A stretch of DNA of 64,000 nucleotides. Origin: Streptomyces sp. JH14. GTDB lineage: Bacteria > Actinomycetota > Actinomycetes > Streptomycetales > Streptomycetaceae. Numbering within the stretch: the first letter of the stretch is position 1; every line of letters starts with the position of its first letter. Where the stretch lies: positions 1,302,001-1,366,000 of the forward strand of contig NZ_JAJNEL010000001.1 in assembly GCF_029428675.1 (NCBI RefSeq). The letters run 5' to 3'. Position numbers and translations under genes: made by a program. Under the pieces are notes generated by a model. It made no database searches, was not told the DNA's origin, and worked only from the letters and a program-made list of their open reading frames with translations. Positions 1-8,741 of the stretch are shown here, one piece after another.

Positions 1-1043
1 TCGACGAGGACAAGCTCGACGACACGCTGCAGCAGAACAGCGGTGAGGGGGAAGGGGACGACCCGGATCCGGACGGGCCCGGCGGGGGCGGGCGGCCACC
101 GCAGGGGGACGCCCCCGACACGCCGCCGCAGTCCGGGGCGGGGGACCGCGACGCGCCCGGACTCCCCTCGCAGGGCCGTCCGGCCGGGGACGGGGAGCAG
201 CAGCCGGTACGTGCTGCCGAGCCGTACCGTACGAAGATGCTCAGCGTGCCGGGGATCGGCGAGGGCGCGGCGGGGCGACGGTCCCGGGCACGTACCGAAC
301 ACGGTCGCACCACCGGCGCGCGGCGCCCCGAGGGGGCCCTGACCAAGCTGCATCTGGCCGCGACCGTGCAGGCCGCCGCCCCGCACCAGCATGCGCGCGG
401 ACGCACCGGGCGCGGCCTCGTGGTGCGGCGCGACGATCTGCGGCAGGTCACCAGGGAGGGGCGTGAGGGCAACCTGGTGCTCTTCGTGGTGGACGGCTCC
501 GGTTCGATGGCCGCCCGGCAGCGGATGGCCGCGGTGAAGGGCGCGGTGCTGTCGCTGCTGCTGGACGCCTACCAGCGGCGGGACAAGGTCGGTCTGATCA
601 CCTTCCGCGGCAGGACCGCCGAGGTGGCGCTGCCGCCGACGTCGTCCGTGGACGCGGCCGCGGCACGGCTGGAAACCCTGCCGACCGGTGGGCGCACCCC
701 GCTCGCGGCCGGGCTGCTGAAGGCCCATGACGTCCTGCGGGTGGAGCGGCTGCGCGACCCGTCGCGGCGGGCGCTGCTGGTCGTGGTGACGGACGGGCGG
801 GCGACCGGCGGCCCTGAGCCGGTGGCGCTGGCGGCACGGGCCGCGCGGCTGCACGAGGCGCAGGGCACCGCATCCGTGGTGGTGGACTGCGAGTCGGGGC
901 ATGTGCGGCTCGGGCTGGCCACCGCGCTCGCCCGCGATCTCGGCGGCACCGCCGTCACTCTCGACGAGTTGCGCGCCGACTCGATCGCCGGACTGATCAG
1001 GGACGTCCGGGGAACCAACACACCCAGCAGAAGGGCCGCTTGA
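1..1043 (+). CDS. magnesium/cobalt chelatase subunit D-like VWA protein (5' partial)
   Basis: The reading frame is open from the left edge, so the N-terminal AAA+ part lies outside the window. What remains is an acidic, Pro/Gly-rich linker (about 75 residues) followed by a von Willebrand factor A domain. The MIDAS motif D-G-S-G-S-M is near nt 492-509, and a second metal-site region (VVVTDGRATGG) is near nt 781-812. This is the ChlI/ChlD-like ATPase partner found in actinobacterial cobalamin operons, expected to power metal insertion together with CobN. The stop TGA (1041-1043) overlaps the ATG of cobO, which implies translational coupling. Which metal it serves is inferred only from the downstream cobalamin genes. 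Confidence 0.85.
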   Translation, partial: DEDKLDDTLQQNSGEGEGDDPDPDGPGGGGRPPQGDAPDTPPQSGAGDRDAPGLPSQGRPAGDGEQQPVRAAEPYRTKMLSVPGIGEGAAGRRSRARTEHGRTTGARRPEGALTKLHLAATVQAAAPHQHARGRTGRGLVVRRDDLRQVTREGREGNLVLFVVDGSGSMAARQRMAAVKGAVLSLLLDAYQRRDKVGLITFRGRTAEVALPPTSSVDAAAARLETLPTGGRTPLAAGLLKAHDVLRVERLRDPSRRALLVVVTDGRATGGPEPVALAARAARLHEAQGTASVVVDCESGHVRLGLATALARDLGGTAVTLDELRADSIAGLIRDVRGTNTPSRRAA

Positions 1044-1642
1044 TGCCGCAGGGACAGCCGACCAACGTGCCGGACGACGGACTCACCACCCGTCAGCGCC
1101 GCAACCGCCCGCTGCTCTTCGTCCACACCGGCATCGGCAAGGGCAAGTCGACGGCCGCCTTCGGACTCGCGCTGCGTGCCTGGAACCAGGGCTGGCCGAT
1201 CGGGGTGTTCCAGTTCGTCAAGTCGGCGAAGTGGAAGGTCGGCGAGGAGAACGCGCTGAAGGTGCTCGGCGCGAGCGGTGAGGGCGGCACGGTCGCCTGG
1301 CACAAGATGGGCGAGGGCTGGTCGTGGGTGCAGCGGGACAACCAGCTCGACAACGAGGAGAAGGCCCGGGAGGGCTGGGAGCAGGTCAAACGCGACCTGG
1401 CCGCCGAGACGTACAAGCTCTATGTCCTCGACGAGTTCGCGTATCCGATGCACTGGGGCTGGATCGACACCGACGAGGTCGTCGACGTGATGCGCAACCG
1501 CCCCGGCACCCAGCATGTGGTGATCACCGGTCGCCATGCCCCGGAGAAGCTCGTAGAGGCCGCTGATCTGGTGACCGACATGACAAAGGTGAAGCACCCG
1601 ATGGACGCCGGCCAGAAGGGCCAGAGGGGCATCGAGTGGTGA
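1043..1642 (+). CDS. cobO: cob(I)yrinic acid a,c-diamide adenosyltransferase
   Basis: CobO/BtuR family, 199 aa. It transfers the adenosyl group of ATP to cob(I)yrinic acid a,c-diamide or cobinamide. The phosphate-binding loop is visible near residues 29-37 (T-G-I-G-K-G-K-S-T), followed by the family stretch GWPIGVFQFVKSAKW and the acidic LYVLDEF segment. I start at the ATG at 1043, which overlaps the upstream TGA (TGATG). A TTG one codon earlier is also in frame but is less likely. The gene ends in a second TGATG overlap with cobB, so the three genes form one coupled operon. Length and motifs are normal for the family. Confidence 0.95.
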   Translation: MPQGQPTNVPDDGLTTRQRRNRPLLFVHTGIGKGKSTAAFGLALRAWNQGWPIGVFQFVKSAKWKVGEENALKVLGASGEGGTVAWHKMGEGWSWVQRDNQLDNEEKAREGWEQVKRDLAAETYKLYVLDEFAYPMHWGWIDTDEVVDVMRNRPGTQHVVITGRHAPEKLVEAADLVTDMTKVKHPMDAGQKGQRGIEW

Positions 1643-3135
1643 TGATTCCGCGACTGGTGATTGCCGCGCCGGCCTCCGGAAGCGGCAAGACCACCGTGGC
1701 GACGGGGCTCATGGCCGCGTTCGCGCAGCGCGGTCTCGCCGTGTCGCCGCACAAGGTCGGCCCCGACTACATCGACCCCGGCTACCACTCACTGGCCACC
1801 GGGCGGGCGGGGCGCAACCTCGACGCGTACATGTGCGGGCCGGAGTTGATCGCTCCGCTGTTCGCGCACGGGGCCCGGGGCTGCGACCTGGCGATCGTCG
1901 AAGGGGTGATGGGGCTGTACGACGGGGCGTCCGGGGAGGGCGAACTGGCGTCGACCGCGCATGTGGCGAAGCTGCTGCGGGCGCCGGTGGTGCTCGTCGT
2001 GGACGCGTCGTCGCAGTCCCGGTCCGTGGCCGCCCTGGTACACGGCTTCGCCTCGTGGGATCCGGAAGTACGGATCAGCGGGGTGATCCTCAACAAGGTC
2101 GGCTCGGACCGGCACGAGATGCTGCTCCGGGATGCGCTCGACGAGTCCGGCGTACCGGTGATGGGGGTACTGCGGCGGGCCGAGCAGGTGGCCACACCCT
2201 CGCGGCATCTGGGGCTGGTACCGGTGGCCGAACGGCGCGGCGATGCGATGGCAGCCGTCGCGGCGATGGGGGCGCAGGTGGGGGGCGGGTGTGATCTGGA
2301 AGCGTTGATGAGGCTGGCTCGGTCGGCGCCGGGTACGCCTGGGGCGTCGGGGGCGTGGGATCCGGTGGCGGCGTTGCGGGTGGGGGGCGCCCGCGGCGGG
2401 CCTGCTCCCCTGCCCGCGCCCTCCGAGAACCGTGGCTCCGCCGCGGGCCCCGGTCCTCGAGCGCCGGACGGGCCGGGCTTCCGCCCGGGCGGCCCGGGAA
2501 GCACGCCGGGCGGAACTGCGTCGCCACGAGGCGGCGCTCCCGTCGTCGCCGTTGCCGGCGGGCGTGCGTTCACCTTTTCCTACGCCGAGCACACCGAGCT
2601 CCTCGCCGCCGCCGGGGCCGATGTCGTGACGTTCGATCCCCTGCGGGACGAGGCGCTGCCCGAGGGCACCCGTGGGCTCGTCATCGGTGGCGGGTTCCCG
2701 GAGGTGTACGCCCCGGAGCTGTCCGCCAACGAACCGCTCCGCAAGGCCGTTGCCGATCTGGCGGCCACCGGGGCGCCCGTCGCCGCGGAGTGTGCGGGGC
2801 TGCTCTATCTGTCGCGTTCGCTCGACGGACGGCCCATGTGCGGGGTGCTCGACGCCGAGGGCCGGATGTCGGAGCGGCTGACGCTCGGCTACCGGGAGGC
2901 CGTCGCGATCACCGACAGTCCGCTGGCCGCGGTCGGCACCCGGCTGCGCGGGCACGAGTTCCACCGGACGGTGCTGGAGCCGGGTGCCGGTGCCGCTCCC
3001 GCGTGGGGCATGCATCTGCCGGAGCGGCGTGTGGAGGGCTTTGTGCAGCAGGGCGTCCATGCCAGCTATCTGCATACGCACTGGGCTTCGGCACCGGGCA
3101 TCGCCCGGCGGTTCGTGGAGTGGGCCGCGGGGTGA
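1642..3135 (+). CDS. cobB: cobyrinate a,c-diamide synthase (glutamine-hydrolysing)
   Basis: CobB/CbiA family, 497 aa. It amidates the a and c carboxylates of cobyrinate using ATP and glutamine. The N-terminal dethiobiotin-synthetase-like domain has the P-loop A-S-G-S-G-K-T-T (about residues 11-18) and the HKVGPDYIDPGYH motif. The C-terminal type I glutamine amidotransferase domain has the nucleophile in VAAECAGLLYLS and the late His segment SYLHTHWA. Between the domains lies a long Gly/Pro/Arg-rich insert (about residues 228-298) that is not part of the fold and is encoded by a repeat-like DNA element (see the repeat at 2390-2520). The ATG at 1642 overlaps the cobO stop; a GTG at 1636 is possible. 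The stop overlaps the GTG of the next gene. Confidence 0.95.
   Translation: MIPRLVIAAPASGSGKTTVATGLMAAFAQRGLAVSPHKVGPDYIDPGYHSLATGRAGRNLDAYMCGPELIAPLFAHGARGCDLAIVEGVMGLYDGASGEGELASTAHVAKLLRAPVVLVVDASSQSRSVAALVHGFASWDPEVRISGVILNKVGSDRHEMLLRDALDESGVPVMGVLRRAEQVATPSRHLGLVPVAERRGDAMAAVAAMGAQVGGGCDLEALMRLARSAPGTPGASGAWDPVAALRVGGARGGPAPLPAPSENRGSAAGPGPRAPDGPGFRPGGPGSTPGGTASPRGGAPVVAVAGGRAFTFSYAEHTELLAAAGADVVTFDPLRDEALPEGTRGLVIGGGFPEVYAPELSANEPLRKAVADLAATGAPVAAECAGLLYLSRSLDGRPMCGVLDAEGRMSERLTLGYREAVAITDSPLAAVGTRLRGHEFHRTVLEPGAGAAPAWGMHLPERRVEGFVQQGVHASYLHTHWASAPGIARRFVEWAAG
2390..2520. repeat. intergenic-type palindromic repeat embedded in cobB
   Basis: This stretch holds a GGCTCCGCC box, a CTCGAGCGCCGGACGGGC box and a self-complementary GGGCCGGGC-TTCC-GCCCGGGC core. 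From memory it resembles the small palindromic repeats common between Streptomyces genes (tcaaacgccgg type). Here it is translated in frame as low-complexity Gly/Pro/Arg sequence between the two CobB domains. The boundaries are approximate. Its identity as a mobile or intergenic repeat is an inference from base composition and recall, not from comparison. Confidence 0.5.
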
Positions 3136-3611
3136 CGCCGTCGGTCCGCTCGCGCAGGGCGACCCGGCCGCCCGCGGCGCAGTTGGTCGTCGGGGTCGGG
3201 GCGGGCAGCGGCGTGACGGTCGACGAGGTGCTGGAGCTCGTCTCGTGCGTGCTGCGCGAGGCCGGCTTACCGGCGCGCTGCGTCGTGGAGCTGGCGACCG
3301 TCGACGCCAAGGCGGACGAACCCGGCATCGTCGGGGCTGCGGCGCGGCTGAGCGTACCCGTGCGTGCGTACCGCGCGGACGAACTGGCCGCGGTCGCCGT
3401 ACCGAATCCGTCGGACGCCTCGCTGTCGGCGACCGGCACCCCGTCGGTCGCGGAGGCGGCAGCTCTCGTGGGCGCGGAGGAACTGCTCGTGCCGAAGCGG
3501 AAGTCGAGCCCCCGCGGGCGGGTGGGAAAGGTGACGTGTGCGGTGGCCCGGCGGGCGCCGCACGCGCATCCGGATCCGACCGTTGCGTGGAACCCGGTGC
3601 CGGGCACATAG
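3132..3611 (+). CDS. cobE: CobE/GbiG C-terminal family cobalamin biosynthesis protein
   Basis: 159 aa protein starting at GTG 3132, which overlaps the cobB stop (GTGA). It matches the CobE/CbiG C-terminal fold: an N-terminal LVVGVGAGSGVTVDEV turn, a central ELATVDAKADEPGI segment and a late SVAEAAALVGAEELLVPKRKS stretch ending in a CAVAR-type strand. In CbiG the homologous domain is linked to opening of the precorrin lactone ring; the exact role of stand-alone CobE is poorly defined. Tight coupling to cobB and position before cobC support a cobalamin role. The C terminus (about 20 residues rich in His and Pro) looks like an extension. Confidence 0.8.
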   Translation: MTPSVRSRRATRPPAAQLVVGVGAGSGVTVDEVLELVSCVLREAGLPARCVVELATVDAKADEPGIVGAAARLSVPVRAYRADELAAVAVPNPSDASLSATGTPSVAEAAALVGAEELLVPKRKSSPRGRVGKVTCAVARRAPHAHPDPTVAWNPVPGT

Positions 3612-3664
3612 TCGTCCTGCTGTCGCTCCACCCCCGACTCACCCCCCACACCCCCCTGGAAGTC

Positions 3665-4744
3665 ATGCACACTCCTACTGAGAGTCCCGATGTGAACAGC
3701 GCGGGCGGGCACGATCTGCGTCATCACGGTGACGCGGAGGTGCGCGGCCGCAATCTGACCGATCTCGCCGTCAACGTGCGCACGGATACGCCCCCGGGCT
3801 GGTTGAAGGAACGCATAGCCGCCTCTCTCTGCACCCTCGCCGCCTATCCGGACGGGGACCGGGCACGGGCCGCGGTCGCGGAGCGCCACGGACTGCCGGT
3901 GGAGCGGGTGCTGCTGACGGCGGGTGCGGCCGAGGCGTTCGTGCTGCTCGCACGGGCGCTGCCGGCCCGGCGGCCGGTCGTGGTGCATCCGCAGTTCACC
4001 GAGCCCGAGGCGGCGCTGCGCGCGGCCGGGCACGAGGTGGGGCGGGTGCTGCTGCGCCCCGAGGACGGTTTCCGGCTGGATCCGGCCGCCGTGCCCGAGG
4101 AGGCCGATCTGGTGGTGGTCGGCAATCCGACCAACCCGACGTCGGTCCTGCATCCGGCGGCCGCACTGGAGAAACTGGCGCGCCCCGGGCGGACGCTGGT
4201 CGTCGACGAGGCGTTCATGGACGCGGTGCCGGGCGAGCGCGAGGCGCTGTGCGGACGTACCGACATCCCCGGCCTCGTCGTACTGCGCAGCCTCACCAAG
4301 ACGTGGGGGCTGGCAGGTCTGCGGATCGGTTACGTCCTGGCCGCCCCGGAGACCATCGGCACGCTGCAGAAGGCGCAGCCGCTGTGGCCGGTGTCGTCCC
4401 CGGCACTGGCGGCGGCCGAGGCGTGCATGGAGCCGCGGGCGCTGGTGGAGGCGGCCGCGGCGGCGGACCGGATCGCGGTGGACCGGGCCCATTTGATCGC
4501 CGGGCTCACGGAGTTCACCGAGGTGCGGGTGGCGGAACCGGCCGAGGGGCCGTTCGTGCTGGTCCGGTTGGAGCGGGGGGCGCAGGTGCGGGAGCGTCTG
4601 CGGACGCTGGGGTTCGCGGCGCGGCGCGGGGACACGTTCCCGGGGCTCGGCCCCGGGTGGCTGCGGCTGGCCGTGCGCGGCCGGGCGACGACCAACCGTT
4701 TCCTGCAGGCGCTCGATCAGGCGCTGCTGCTCGCCGACCGGTGA
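3665..4744 (+). CDS. cobC: CobC-type PLP-dependent aminotransferase/decarboxylase
   Basis: 359 aa fold-type I PLP enzyme of the CobC/HisC-like group (Rv2231c-type). In cobalamin synthesis such proteins supply the aminopropanol arm (threonine-phosphate decarboxylase-like). Visible elements are NPTNPTS with the cofactor-contact Asn near residue 154, DEAFMD (Asp181), and the Schiff-base lysine in RSLTKTWGLAGLRIGY (Lys212) with Arg220. The ATG follows a GGA ribosome-binding sequence, 53 bp after cobE. A strong hairpin 33 bp downstream probably ends the operon. The substrate is inferred from the operon. Confidence 0.87.
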   Translation: MHTPTESPDVNSAGGHDLRHHGDAEVRGRNLTDLAVNVRTDTPPGWLKERIAASLCTLAAYPDGDRARAAVAERHGLPVERVLLTAGAAEAFVLLARALPARRPVVVHPQFTEPEAALRAAGHEVGRVLLRPEDGFRLDPAAVPEEADLVVVGNPTNPTSVLHPAAALEKLARPGRTLVVDEAFMDAVPGEREALCGRTDIPGLVVLRSLTKTWGLAGLRIGYVLAAPETIGTLQKAQPLWPVSSPALAAAEACMEPRALVEAAAAADRIAVDRAHLIAGLTEFTEVRVAEPAEGPFVLVRLERGAQVRERLRTLGFAARRGDTFPGLGPGWLRLAVRGRATTNRFLQALDQALLLADR

Positions 4745-4776
4745 ACGGCACGGGCACGCCGGCCTGCTGATCCCCC

Positions 4777-4829
4777 GCAGGGGCGGGGAGCGGCGTGCCC
4801 CTGCGGGAACGCCGCTCCCCGCCCCCTGC
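4777..4829 (+). terminator. strong hairpin at end of cobalamin operon, with alternative stem
   Basis: A 20-bp arm at 4777-4796 pairs with 4809-4829 (one bulged C). A second, mutually exclusive 11-bp stem (CCCGCAGGGGC at 4774-4784 with GCCCCTGCGGG at 4797-4807) uses the same left arm. There is no U-run. The hairpin sits between the convergent cobC and SCO1860-like genes, so it may stop transcription from both sides. Confidence 0.7.
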
Positions 4830-4877
4830 CCCCGCTTGCCCCTACGGCCTCCGGCCGCCCCCTCGGGCCGGGTCGGG

Positions 4878-5924
4878 TCAGTCCTGGGCGCCGCGCCTGC
4901 GGGCCACGACCGTCGCGCCCGCGCCGAGGGCCAGCAGCAGGGCCGCACCGCCCGCGATGTACGGGGTCGTGGAACTGCTTCCGGTCTCCGCGAGGCTCGT
5001 GTCGACTGCCGCCGGGGCGTGGCCGGTCCCGGTCTGGGGCTTCACGTCCGTGCCGCCGTCGCCGCTGCCCCCGGTGGTGGTGGTTCCGCCGTCGCCGCCG
5101 CTGGTTCCGCCGTCACCCGAGCCGCCCGTGGTTCCGCCGTCGGCGCTGCCGCCCGTGGCTCCGCCGTCGCCCGAGCCGCCGTCACTGCCTCCCCCCGGCT
5201 TTGTCGGCCTGCCTCCCTTCGGGGTCTCGCAGGCCGCTTCGGCGAGCGTGACCTCGCCCTTGACGTCGGCGACGTTCAGATCGAGCGGGTTGACGGACAC
5301 CCTCAGCCGGAGCGCGACGGCCGCGGCGGCACGCGAGGTGGTCTGCGTCTTCGACAGGTCGAGCGTCACCTCACCCACATGCGGCACACGGATCCGCGTG
5401 GGGCCGCCCGCCGTGAGCGTGACCCGCTTGCCGAGGACCGAGACCCGGCCCAGCACGTTCGATTCGGCCACGGGCCTGCGGCCCACCTCGCAGACCGCCT
5501 TGGACGTGACCTTCTCGACCTGTACGAGCGAGAGGAGCGGCAGTCCGGGCACATGGACGCGGGCCTTGACCAGGTTGCTGCGGCCCTCCGCCCGCTGCTT
5601 GTCCACGGTGGCGTCCGCCGTGGCCACATCGGCACGCAGCACGCTGAACGGCCGCCCGTGGTTCACGCCGTCGAGCCGCACGCTGAGCGCGGTCTCCTCG
5701 GCGCTCGCCGGTGCGTGCACCTCGTTGAGCGAGGCCCGGAGCGGCACATCGACCGTCTTGTTCAGAAGTGAGACATCGAGCGCGGCACGGAGCACGGCCG
5801 CGCTCGCCTTCCCGCCGCCGGTGGTCGTGGTGGCCCCGGTGGCGTGCGCCGGGACGGCGACCAGCAGGGCGACGGGCGCGGCGGCAACCGCCAAGGCGGC
5901 GAGGCGGAAGGTGTTGCTGTTCAA
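4878..5924 (-). CDS. SCO1860-like LAETG-anchored surface protein
   Basis: 348 aa secreted protein. I start at TTG 5924 (NSNTFRLAALAVAAAPVAL), which puts a short, typical Sec signal ending in VPAHA first; a GGGGG run precedes it. In-frame ATGs further upstream (for example 5990) would add an unusual N-terminal extension. A beta-rich extracellular domain (about residues 30-230) is followed by a Gly/Ser/Thr-rich spacer of GGS, GGT and DGG repeats. The C terminus has the sortase E-type motif LAETG, a hydrophobic segment and an Arg tail (VVARRRGAQD). It should be covalently attached to peptidoglycan. Its function is unknown. It converges on the cobalamin operon. Confidence 0.83.
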   Translation of the reverse strand: MNSNTFRLAALAVAAAPVALLVAVPAHATGATTTTGGGKASAAVLRAALDVSLLNKTVDVPLRASLNEVHAPASAEETALSVRLDGVNHGRPFSVLRADVATADATVDKQRAEGRSNLVKARVHVPGLPLLSLVQVEKVTSKAVCEVGRRPVAESNVLGRVSVLGKRVTLTAGGPTRIRVPHVGEVTLDLSKTQTTSRAAAAVALRLRVSVNPLDLNVADVKGEVTLAEAACETPKGGRPTKPGGGSDGGSGDGGATGGSADGGTTGGSGDGGTSGGDGGTTTTGGSGDGGTDVKPQTGTGHAPAAVDTSLAETGSSSTTPYIAGGAALLLALGAGATVVARRRGAQD

Positions 5925-6258
5925 GATGGTGGAACCCCCACAAGAGACATGGAGCCACCGGCGCCGCCCAATGGGGGACATCGCGGGCACCGGTGACCTC
6001 GACTCCGTGAATCTTTACGCACAGAGGGTGAACTGGCGGACAGCTGAGGCGAGTTCACTCCAAAGGGGGGTTTTCGCGCCTGTATTCGAATAACTCGGCA
6101 CGCCTGTTCCTGTGTTGTTCTCCTGCGTCACCCGATCCGTTGAGCGCGTGCGGGGTTTCGGCCGTTAGCGCCGGAGTGTGCGCAAATGTGCTGCAACGAG
6201 CGGGAACGGTGTTCCGTCACGGGCTGTCAACCTGGCCGTGTGCCGGGACGGGGCGGCG
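5925..6258. other. intergenic stretch, promoter region of LAETG protein gene
   Basis: No credible gene. Both flanking genes read leftwards, so this should hold the promoter of the surface-protein gene and the end of the amidohydrolase transcript. The only small structure seen is a 5-bp-arm palindrome, GGAAC-GGT-GTTCC, at 6203-6215. I cannot assign a promoter with confidence. Confidence 0.4.
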
Positions 6259-7359
6259 TCAGCCGATCACGCGCCCGTTCAGCACCACCCGGCGCGGTGC
6301 CGCCAGCACCCGTACGTCCGCCCGCGGGTCCTCGTCGTACACCACCAGGTCCGCCGGGGCGCCCTCCTCGAGCCCCGGCCGCCCCAGCCAGGCGCGCGCG
6401 CCCCAGGCCGTCGCGGACAGCGCCTCGCGCGCCGGGATTCCGGCCTTGACCAGTTCGGCGACCTCCTCCGCCACCAGCCCATGGGCCAGCGAGCCCCCCG
6501 CGTCGGTCCCCACGAAGACCGGCACCCCGGCGTCGTACGCCGCGCGCACGGTGTCGTAGCGACGCTCGTAGAGCTGCCGCATATGCGCCGACCAGCGCGG
6601 GAACTTCGCCTCGCCGCCCGCCGCGAGGTCCGGGAACGTGGCGATGTTGACCAGCGTCGGGACGATCGCGACCCCGCGCTCGGCGAAGAGCGGAATGGTG
6701 TCCTCGGTCAGGCCCGTCGCATGCTCGATGCAGTCGATCCCGGCCTCGACGAGATCGACGAGGGCGGCCGCGGCGAAGCAGTGCGCGGTGACCCGGGCGC
6801 CGAGCCGGTGCGCCTCGGCGATGGCGGCCTCGACCTCGCCGCGCGGCCAGCAGGCGGCCAGGTCGCCGGCGTCGCGATCGATCCAGTCACCCACCAGCTT
6901 CACCCAGCCGTCGCCGCGCCGCGCCTCCTGTGCGACGTACGCGACCAGGTCGCCGGGCTCGATCTCATGGGCGTAGTTCCGGATGTACATGCGGGTCCTG
7001 GCGATGTGGCGGCCGGCCCGGACGATCTTGGGAAGGTCCTCCCGGTCGTCGATCCACCGGGTGTCGGAGGGCGATCCGGCATCCCGGATGAGCAGTGTGC
7101 CGGCCTCCCGGTCGGTCAGCGCCTGCTTCTCGCTGGTGGCGGCGTCGACCGGGCCGTGGTGGTCGAGCCCCACATGGCAGTGGGCGTCGACGAGGCCCGG
7201 CAGCACCCAGCCGGTGACGGTCTCCGCCGCGTCCGCGCCGGGCGGCCGCTCGTACGAGATCCGTCCGCCGACCGCCCACAGCTCGTCCCTGACGTCGTCG
7301 GGACCGACGAGCACCCGCCCCTTCACGTGCAGCACCGGCTGCGCCTTGTGATCGCTCAT
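6259..7359 (-). CDS. metal-dependent amidohydrolase family protein
   Basis: 366 aa cytoplasmic amidohydrolase-superfamily enzyme (imidazolonepropionase/prolidase-like group). The first metal-binding pair is H-C-H in VDAHCHVGLD (His60 and His62). Further ligands are seen in VTAHCF, CIEHATG and the late FVGTDAGGS aspartate. The C-terminal small beta domain ends with LVVYDEDPRADV and VVLNGRVIG, as in the family. The start at ATG 7359 is the first good one, with MSDHKAQPVLHVKGRVLVG forming the N-terminal beta strands. The substrate cannot be told from sequence. It is transcribed divergently from the class V aminotransferase at 7465, and the short intergenic region probably serves both. Confidence 0.85.
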   Translation of the reverse strand: MSDHKAQPVLHVKGRVLVGPDDVRDELWAVGGRISYERPPGADAAETVTGWVLPGLVDAHCHVGLDHHGPVDAATSEKQALTDREAGTLLIRDAGSPSDTRWIDDREDLPKIVRAGRHIARTRMYIRNYAHEIEPGDLVAYVAQEARRGDGWVKLVGDWIDRDAGDLAACWPRGEVEAAIAEAHRLGARVTAHCFAAAALVDLVEAGIDCIEHATGLTEDTIPLFAERGVAIVPTLVNIATFPDLAAGGEAKFPRWSAHMRQLYERRYDTVRAAYDAGVPVFVGTDAGGSLAHGLVAEEVAELVKAGIPAREALSATAWGARAWLGRPGLEEGAPADLVVYDEDPRADVRVLAAPRRVVLNGRVIG

Positions 7360-7464
7360 GGCAGCACTGTACGAGGGGCGGTGTCCGAGGCCGTGGGTAC
7401 TCTCGACGGAAGCACTGTCCGTACGCCGAACCGCAGGCCGACCCGATCCGAAGAGAGCACCACC

Positions 7465-8571
7465 GTGACGCACCCCCTCCTCGACCTCGCCCCGCTCACC
7501 GCCGCGCACTTCGCCGCCATCGAGCGCCGGGTGGCCGGCCTGCTCGCCACCGAGCAGGACGTCGTCATCATGCAGGGCGAGGCGCTGCTTCCCCTGGAAG
7601 GCTGCATCCGGGGCGGCGCCCGGCCCGGTTCGACCGCCTTGAACGTGGTCACGGGGCCGTACGGTCAGACCTTCGGCAACTGGCTGCGGGACTGCGGTGC
7701 CAACGTCATCGATCTCGCGGTGCCGTTCCACACGGCCGTCACCGCCGACCAGGTCGCGCAGGCGCTCGCCGCGCACCCGGAGATCGACTTCGTCTCGCTG
7801 GTCCACGCGGAGGCGGCGACCGGCAACACCAACCCGGTCGCCGAGATCGGCGAGGTCGTCCGGGCGCACGGAGCGCTCTTCATGCTGGACGCGGTCGCCT
7901 CGGTGGGCGCCGAGCCGCTGCTGCCGGACGTGTGGGGCGTCGACCTGTGCGTGATCGGTGCGCAGAAGGCGATGGGCGGCCCGGCCGGGGTGTCGGCGGT
8001 GTCGGTGAGCGAGCGCGCCTGGGAGCGGATCGCCGCCAACCCCGAGGCCCCGCGCCACTCGTACCTCTCGCTGCTGGACTGGAAGGAGCGCTGGATCGAC
8101 GGCGGCCGCCAGGCGCTCCTGCACGCCCCCGCACAGCTGGAGATGCTGGCGCTGGAGGCGTGCCTGGAGCGGATCGAGGCGGAGGGCCTCCAGCCGCTGA
8201 TGGCGCGGCACGCCGCGGCCGCAGCGGCGACGCGGGCAGGCGCCGTGGCGCTCGGCGGCGGTCTGGCGCCGTATGTGCACGAGGCGAAGGACGCGGCGCC
8301 CGTCGCCACGACGCTGCGCGCCCCGGCCGGAGCCGACGCCTCCGGGCTGGTCGCCAAGGCGCTCGCCGCCGACCCGTCGCTGCCGCTGATCGCGGGCGGC
8401 GGGGCGCTGTCCAAGGAGATGATCCGGGTCAATCACTACGGTGTGGACGCGACCCGGGGCGCGGTGCAGTCCTCGATCGCCGCGCTGGGGGCGGCGCTGG
8501 CCGACGAGGGCCGGGAGGTCGACTTCGAGGCCGCCCGCAAGGCCGTGTCGGAGGCCTGGCCGAGCGTGTAG
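7465..8571 (+). CDS. class V PLP-dependent aminotransferase (alanine-glyoxylate/ureidoglycine type)
   Basis: 368 aa fold-type I enzyme beginning at GTG 7465 behind an AAGAGAG ribosome-binding sequence. The PLP contacts HAEAATGN, FMLDAVAS (Asp142) and the Schiff-base lysine VIGAQKAMGGPAG (Lys168) are clear. MQGEALLPLEGCIRGG near residue 36 resembles the serine-pyruvate / (S)-ureidoglycine-glyoxylate aminotransferase group, so a role in glyoxylate or purine-nitrogen metabolism is possible. A clear intrinsic terminator follows. The specific substrate is not determined. Confidence 0.83.
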   Translation: MTHPLLDLAPLTAAHFAAIERRVAGLLATEQDVVIMQGEALLPLEGCIRGGARPGSTALNVVTGPYGQTFGNWLRDCGANVIDLAVPFHTAVTADQVAQALAAHPEIDFVSLVHAEAATGNTNPVAEIGEVVRAHGALFMLDAVASVGAEPLLPDVWGVDLCVIGAQKAMGGPAGVSAVSVSERAWERIAANPEAPRHSYLSLLDWKERWIDGGRQALLHAPAQLEMLALEACLERIEAEGLQPLMARHAAAAAATRAGAVALGGGLAPYVHEAKDAAPVATTLRAPAGADASGLVAKALAADPSLPLIAGGGALSKEMIRVNHYGVDATRGAVQSSIAALGAALADEGREVDFEAARKAVSEAWPSV

Positions 8572-8617
8572 TTCAGGCCGGTCCGGCGACGGGCCGGGCG
8601 TAGTCGGTCTCTTCGGT

Positions 8618-8653
8618 GCGGGGAGCTGCCTCAGGGCGGCTCCCCGCATTTTT
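8618..8653 (+). terminator. intrinsic terminator after class V aminotransferase
   Basis: GCGGGGAGCTGCC pairs with GGCGGCTCCCCGC (13 bp, one G-T pair, 4-base loop) and is followed by ATTTTT. It is one of the few hairpins in the window with a U-run. Confidence 0.85.
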
Positions 8654-8741
8654 CTGTCCACCCGGCACGATGGCCGGAACCTCACGGCGCACGCCGCCCC
8701 GTGCCACGCTCCCTGGCGGGTGTCCGGCCCGGGCACCTACT

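Noticed and set aside
6203..6215. Operator GGAAC-GGT-GTTCC
   Set aside because: Arms are only 5 bp and the site lies at the far end of the intergenic region, so chance occurrence is likely.
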